Source: Streptomyces parvus
GTDB lineage: Bacteria > Actinomycetota > Actinomycetes > Streptomycetales > Streptomycetaceae
NCBI RefSeq assembly: GCF_032121415.1
Contig: NZ_CP135079.1
Span: 3,410,001-3,474,000, forward strand
DNA: 64,000 bases
Reading direction: 5' to 3'
The position numbers and the translations under genes are program-made. The stretch's first letter is position 1. Each line of letters begins with the position of its first letter. The notes under the pieces were generated by a model. That model made no database searches. It worked only from the letters and a program-made list of their open reading frames with translations, and had not been told where the DNA came from. Of this stretch, positions 60,480 to 64,000 are shown one piece after another.

Positions 60480-61856
60480 ATGACTTCTCTCGGTGAAGAC
60501 CTGCTTCCCAGTACCCGGCGCGCCCTGCTGCACCGCATCGCCGTCGCGCAGCGGGACGGGCGTGCGCCGTCCGTGGTGGCCGCGGTGGGGCGCCAGGGGC
60601 GTACGGCCTGGAGCGGGGCGCGTACGTGTGTCGACGGGCATGCTCCCGATGCCGATACGCAGTACCGGATCGGCTCGATCACCAAGACTTTCACGGCCGT
60701 TCTGGTGCTGCGGCTGCGGGACGAGGGCCTGATCGACCTGGACGACCCCCTGGAGAAGCATCTTCCCGGTACGGGAGCGGGCGCGGCGACCGTCTTTCAG
60801 CTGTTGTGCCACAGCGCGGGGCTGGGAGCCGAGACGCCGGCCCCTTGGTGGGAGCGGACGCCCGGCAGCCTGCGGCCGGAGATCGCCGATGTCCTGGGAG
60901 ACCGGCCGCAGATGCATCCGGCCGGGCATCGGCATCACTACTCCAACCCCGGTTACACCCTGCTCGGTTCGCTGGTGGAAGCGGTTCGCGGCGTCTCCTG
61001 GGAGGAGGCGCTGCGGTGGGAGATCCTGGAGCCCCTGGGCATGCACCGGACGACGAGCGCCCCCGTGGCACCGCACGCGGGCGGCTGGGCCGTCCACCCC
61101 TGGGCCGATGTGATGCTGAGTGAGCCTGCCGAGGACCTCGGGATCATGGCGCCCGCCGGTCAGCTCTGGTCCACCGCGGAGGATCTGCTGAGGTTCGCCG
61201 CCTTCCTGACCGAGGGCGACGACCGGGTCCTCTCGGCCTCCTCCGTACGGGAGATGCGTGCGCCTGCGGCGCCGGTCGAGACAGGCGGCAGCGGCTACGG
61301 TCTCGGGCTCCAGGTCGTCGGGGGCGAAGGGCGCGTGCTCTTCGGGCACTCGGGATCGCTTCCCGGATTCGTCGCCGGCCTCTGGGTCTGCGAGGAGGAG
61401 GACGTGGCTGCGGTCGCCCTCGCCAATGCCACCTCCGGGCTGCCCGCCGCGACGGTGGCGGCCGAACTCCTGGGCATCGTCGTCGAGGCCGAGCCACGGA
61501 TCCCGGAACCCTGGCGTCCGCTGCCCGAGGTGGACGACGAACTGCTCGCGCTGACCGGCGTCTGGCACTGGGGGACCAGCGCGTTCACGCTGAGCCTCAC
61601 AGGGGACCGGGGTCTCCAGCTCACGCCGCTCGGCGGCAAGGGGCGCGGCGCGGCCTTCACGTACCGGCCGGACGGCACCTGGACCGGCCAGAACGACTAC
61701 TACGCGGGGGAGGTCCTGCGCGTCGTACGCAAGGACGACGGCTCGGTGGACCACCTCGACCTGGGTTCGTTCGTCTTCACACGTGCGCCGTACGAGGCGG
61801 GGGCGGCGGTGCCCGGCGGCGTGGACGCGGAGGGCTGGCGCGGGTTCGACGGCTGA
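60480..61856 (+). CDS. Serine beta-lactamase-like / class C-type hydrolase
   Basis: A 458-aa protein with the penicillin-binding fold: SITK near 66 (nucleophile serine), the tyrosine motif YSN near 153, and HSG near 289, which replaces KTG as in class C-like esterases and peptidases. No signal peptide is obvious, so it is probably cytoplasmic, and an esterase or D-aminopeptidase is as likely as a beta-lactamase. A C-terminal beta-rich domain (about 350-440) follows. The 293-bp gap before it shows only a small hairpin (60211-60239). Confidence 0.88.
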   Translation: MTSLGEDLLPSTRRALLHRIAVAQRDGRAPSVVAAVGRQGRTAWSGARTCVDGHAPDADTQYRIGSITKTFTAVLVLRLRDEGLIDLDDPLEKHLPGTGAGAATVFQLLCHSAGLGAETPAPWWERTPGSLRPEIADVLGDRPQMHPAGHRHHYSNPGYTLLGSLVEAVRGVSWEEALRWEILEPLGMHRTTSAPVAPHAGGWAVHPWADVMLSEPAEDLGIMAPAGQLWSTAEDLLRFAAFLTEGDDRVLSASSVREMRAPAAPVETGGSGYGLGLQVVGGEGRVLFGHSGSLPGFVAGLWVCEEEDVAAVALANATSGLPAATVAAELLGIVVEAEPRIPEPWRPLPEVDDELLALTGVWHWGTSAFTLSLTGDRGLQLTPLGGKGRGAAFTYRPDGTWTGQNDYYAGEVLRVVRKDDGSVDHLDLGSFVFTRAPYEAGAAVPGGVDAEGWRGFDG

Positions 61857-61878
61857 GCTCTGGGCCTCAGGACGCAGA

Positions 61879-61912
61879 AGCGGGGGGTGTTTCACGTGAA
61901 ACGCCCCCCGCT
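61879..61912. terminator. parS: parS-centred hairpin between beta-lactamase-like and GNAT genes
   Basis: parS (61889-61902, exact) is the core of a 34-bp hairpin with a single T-G pair, AGCGGGGGG...CCCCCCGCT, followed by CTCTTTCTCTC. It lies between convergent genes and resembles a bidirectional terminator. Confidence 0.88.
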
Positions 61913-61921
61913 CTCTTTCTC

Positions 61922-62374
61922 TCAGAGCGCCAGCTTGAAGCCCACATGGCTCGCCGTGAAGCCGAGCCGCTCATAGAAGCGGTGCGCGTCCTCGCGGGTG
62001 ACATCCGAGGTCAGCTGCACCAACTGGCAGTTCTGGCGGCGGGATTGGTCCACCGCCCACTGGATGAGCCGGGTGCCGAGACCGCTGCCGCGCTCGTCGC
62101 CGTGGATGCGGACGCCCTCGATGATCGACCGTGTCGAGCCCCGGCGGGACAGCCCCGGGATGATGGTCAGCTGCAGGGTGCCGACGACTCGGTTCTGGCG
62201 GACGGCGACGACCACGTGCTGGTTCGGGTCGTCGGCCAGCCGCTGGAGCGCCTCCTGGTACGGGGTGAGGTCCTCCAGTGACTCGCGCTGCGCGCCCAGA
62301 GGGTCGTCGGCGAGCATCGCGACCACCGCGGGCAGGTCGTCCGGGGTGGCGGGGCGTATTTCGAGATCGCTCAT
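61922..62374 (-). CDS. GNAT family N-acetyltransferase
   Basis: A 150-aa protein beginning MSDLEIRPATPDDLPAVVAML, with the acetyl-CoA loop ERGSGLGTRLIQWA and a typical C-terminal FYERLGF. Single-domain GNAT; substrate unknown. An ATG three codons upstream (62383) is an alternative. The gene converges on a parS-hairpin. Confidence 0.92.
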   Translation of the reverse strand: MSDLEIRPATPDDLPAVVAMLADDPLGAQRESLEDLTPYQEALQRLADDPNQHVVVAVRQNRVVGTLQLTIIPGLSRRGSTRSIIEGVRIHGDERGSGLGTRLIQWAVDQSRRQNCQLVQLTSDVTREDAHRFYERLGFTASHVGFKLAL

Positions 62375-62415
62375 GATCGGCATCTTAAGGCGGGTGCCGG
62401 GGACGCCGGGATCGG

Positions 62416-62874
62416 TCAGACCGGGGCCTTCAGCTCTTCGACCGCCCTGACCAGAGGGGCGAGCTCCGGGTTCTCCGCCGCCTCGTCCAGGGCCGCCCGC
62501 AGCGCGCTGTCGTTCGTCGGCCGGGCGGCCTCCAGCAGCGCGAGCCCCGCCTCCGTGACGTCGGTGTAGATGCCCCGACGGTCGGTGTCGCAGAGATACC
62601 GGGTCAGCAGCCCACGGTCCTCCAGCCGCGTGACGAGCCGGGTGGTGGCGCTCTGGCTGAGGACGACGGCGTCGGCGACCTGCTTCATCTGAAGATGCCC
62701 GCCGACCCCGTTGTGCTGCCGGCTCAACACGTCTAGCAGGGAGTACTCGCGTGCGCTGAGCCCGTGACCGGCCTGGAGAGCCCGCTCGACACGGGCCTCG
62801 ATCTTCCCGTGGAGCAGCGAGAGCGTGCACCAGCTCTGGGCAATGGCGGTCAGGGCGGGATCGGTCGCTGTCAT
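62416..62874 (-). CDS. MarR family transcriptional regulator
   Basis: A 152-aa winged-helix regulator: LSAREYSLLDVLSRQ, LSQSATTRLVTRLEDRGLLTR and the wing DTDRRGIYTDVTEAG. It is divergent from an MFS transporter gene, the standard arrangement in which MarR represses the exporter until a ligand binds. The ATG has GGAGGAG upstream. Confidence 0.94.
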   Translation of the reverse strand: MTATDPALTAIAQSWCTLSLLHGKIEARVERALQAGHGLSAREYSLLDVLSRQHNGVGGHLQMKQVADAVVLSQSATTRLVTRLEDRGLLTRYLCDTDRRGIYTDVTEAGLALLEAARPTNDSALRAALDEAAENPELAPLVRAVEELKAPV

Positions 62875-62938
62875 GGCTCTCTCCTCCGTGCGGGAGCGGT
62901 GTGCCTCCAGGATAGGGGACATCCGCAATAGCCCGCGC

Positions 62939-62996
62939 TTGCAATTAACCAGCGTCTGCAATTATTGTGGACGCTCGTAACACGCAGACGCAATCT
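62939..62996. promoter_or_regulatory. Intergenic operator/promoter of marR and the MFS gene
   Basis: Direct repeats TGCAATTA at 62940 and 62958, 18 bp apart, and an inverted pair GCGTCTGC (62952-62959) with GCAGACGC (62984-62991) lie in the 140-bp divergent gap. TTGCAA (62939-62944) could be a -35 for the MFS gene with a weak -10 near 62963. A MarR binding site is likely. Confidence 0.6.
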
Positions 62997-63014
62997 CCAG
63001 GGAAGGTCAAACCC

Positions 63015-64000
63015 ATGCCGCTAGCGCTCCTCGCTCTCGCCATCGGGGCATTCGGGATCGGAACGACCGAGTTCGTGATCATGGGGTTGCTCCCCGAGGT
63101 CGCCGGTGATTTCCAGGTCTCGATCCCGACTGCGGGCTTCCTGGTGACCGGCTACGCGCTCGGTGTGGTCCTCGGGGCCCCGCTGATGACGCTGCTGGGC
63201 ACCCGCGTCACCCGTAAGCGCATGCTGATGCTGCTCATGGGGCTGTTCGTCGTGGGCAACGTGGTGTCCGCGCTTGCTCCGGTCTTCGGCGTCATGCTCG
63301 CCGGGCGCGTGATCGCCTCTCTGGCGCACGGTGCCTTCTTCGGTATCGGCTCGGTGGTAGCGGCCGATCTGGTCGCCCCGCAGAAGAAGGCCGGGGCCAT
63401 CGCCATGATGTTCACCGGACTCACCGTCGCCAACGTCGTCGGCGTTCCCCTCGGCACGTTCATCGGACAGACCGCGGGGTGGCGGACCACGTTCCTCGTC
63501 GTCGCCGTCCTGGGTGTCGTGGGACTGCTCGGCGTCGCGAAGCTCGTCCCGGAGCAGCCCAAGGCGGAAGGTGTGCGCATCCGCCACGAACTGGCCGCGT
63601 TCCGCAACGTCCAGGTCCTGCTGGCGATGGCCATGACCGTCCTGGGCTTCGGCGGGGTCTTCGCCGCTATCACCTACATCACCCCGATGATGACCGAGGT
63701 CGCCGGTTACTCGGCCTCGTCCGTCACCTGGCTGCTGGTCCTCTTCGGCCTCGGCATGGTGGGCGGCAACCTGATCGGCGGGAAGTTCGCCGACCGCCGT
63801 CTGATGCCCCTGTTGTACGTGTCGCTCGGCGCGCTCGCCGTGGTCCTCGGCCTGTTCACCGTGACCGCGCACAACAAGGTCGCCGCGGCCGTCACCATCG
63901 TCCTGATCGGCGCCCTGGGCTTCGCGACCGTGCCGCCGCTGCAGAAGCGCGTCCTCGACCAGGCGGCGGGCGCGCCGACGCTGGCCTCCGCGGTCAACAT
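63015..64000 (+). CDS. MFS transporter, DHA1 type, 3' end beyond the window
   Basis: The ATG at 63015, with GGAAGG upstream, opens a frame that runs without stop to the window end (328 codons). It reads LALAIGAFGIGTTEFVIMGL, GTRVTRKRMLMLL after helix 2 and GRVIASLAHGAFFGIGSVVAA, the pattern of AraJ/Cml-type proton-linked drug or sugar exporters. It is divergent from marR and probably repressed by it. Confidence 0.93.
   Translation, partial: MPLALLALAIGAFGIGTTEFVIMGLLPEVAGDFQVSIPTAGFLVTGYALGVVLGAPLMTLLGTRVTRKRMLMLLMGLFVVGNVVSALAPVFGVMLAGRVIASLAHGAFFGIGSVVAADLVAPQKKAGAIAMMFTGLTVANVVGVPLGTFIGQTAGWRTTFLVVAVLGVVGLLGVAKLVPEQPKAEGVRIRHELAAFRNVQVLLAMAMTVLGFGGVFAAITYITPMMTEVAGYSASSVTWLLVLFGLGMVGGNLIGGKFADRRLMPLLYVSLGALAVVLGLFTVTAHNKVAAAVTIVLIGALGFATVPPLQKRVLDQAAGAPTLASAVN

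Overview
The window is the origin region of a high-GC actinobacterial chromosome, almost certainly Streptomyces. The evidence is the very high GC, many GTG and some TTG starts, the gene order dnaB...parB-parA-rsmG-khpB-yidC-yidD-rnpA-rpmH-dnaA-oriC-dnaN-gnd-recF-dciA-gyrB-gyrA-DUF3566-tRNA-Ile, a DnaA with a very long linker domain, about 18 degenerate DnaA boxes spread over some 570 bp, and nine copies of the actinobacterial parS 14-mer. I cannot assign the species.

Layout. 1-5 kb: cell-division and envelope genes (DUF881, crgA, rhomboid, cyclophilin, DUF5324, TerD). 5-11 kb: an accessory stretch between tRNA-Ala and tRNA-Ile, with a DUF6058 gene, a helix-turn-helix regulator, a Ser/Thr kinase, a secreted membrane-anchored protein behind a decayed VWA-domain gene, DLW-39 and a small exported protein. 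11-24 kb: replication core (gyrA, gyrB, dciA, recF, gnd, dnaN, oriC, dnaA). 24-31 kb: rpmH, rnpA, yidD, yidC, khpB, rsmG, parA, parB and a GNAT gene. 31-41 kb: trxA/trxB, sigM with its anti-sigma factor, a pseudokinase, murJ and a DUF6049 envelope protein. 41-46 kb: pcnA, an MFS gene, inositol-1-phosphate synthase and a PadR regulator. 46-54 kb: a cell-wall block (class A PBP, GT87-type glycosyltransferase, alanine-racemase-like protein, FemX, small membrane protein). 54-59 kb: rpsF-ssb-rpsR-rplI, a MATE transporter and dnaB. 59-64 kb: a hydrolase, a serine beta-lactamase-like protein, GNAT, MarR and a divergent MFS gene cut by the window end.

How it works together. DnaA acts at oriC; its own promoter carries two inverted boxes, and two further box clusters lie about 20 kb left and 36 kb right of oriC. 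Gyrase, DciA, DnaB, SSB, RecF and the beta clamp surround the origin. ParA/ParB act on the nine parS sites between 28 and 62 kb, all on one side of oriC. Most genes run away from the origin with the forks; dnaA itself runs toward it.

Most notable observations: six of nine parS sites sit between convergent genes, several inside perfect hairpins that look like terminators; all exact-consensus DnaA boxes lie outside oriC; a 33-bp operator-like palindrome lies next to padR; a two-gene VWA module has lost its first gene; two homologous hairpins bracket the DUF6058 gene beside tRNA-Ala. I found no CRISPR array, insertion sequence, prophage or clearly new multi-gene system.
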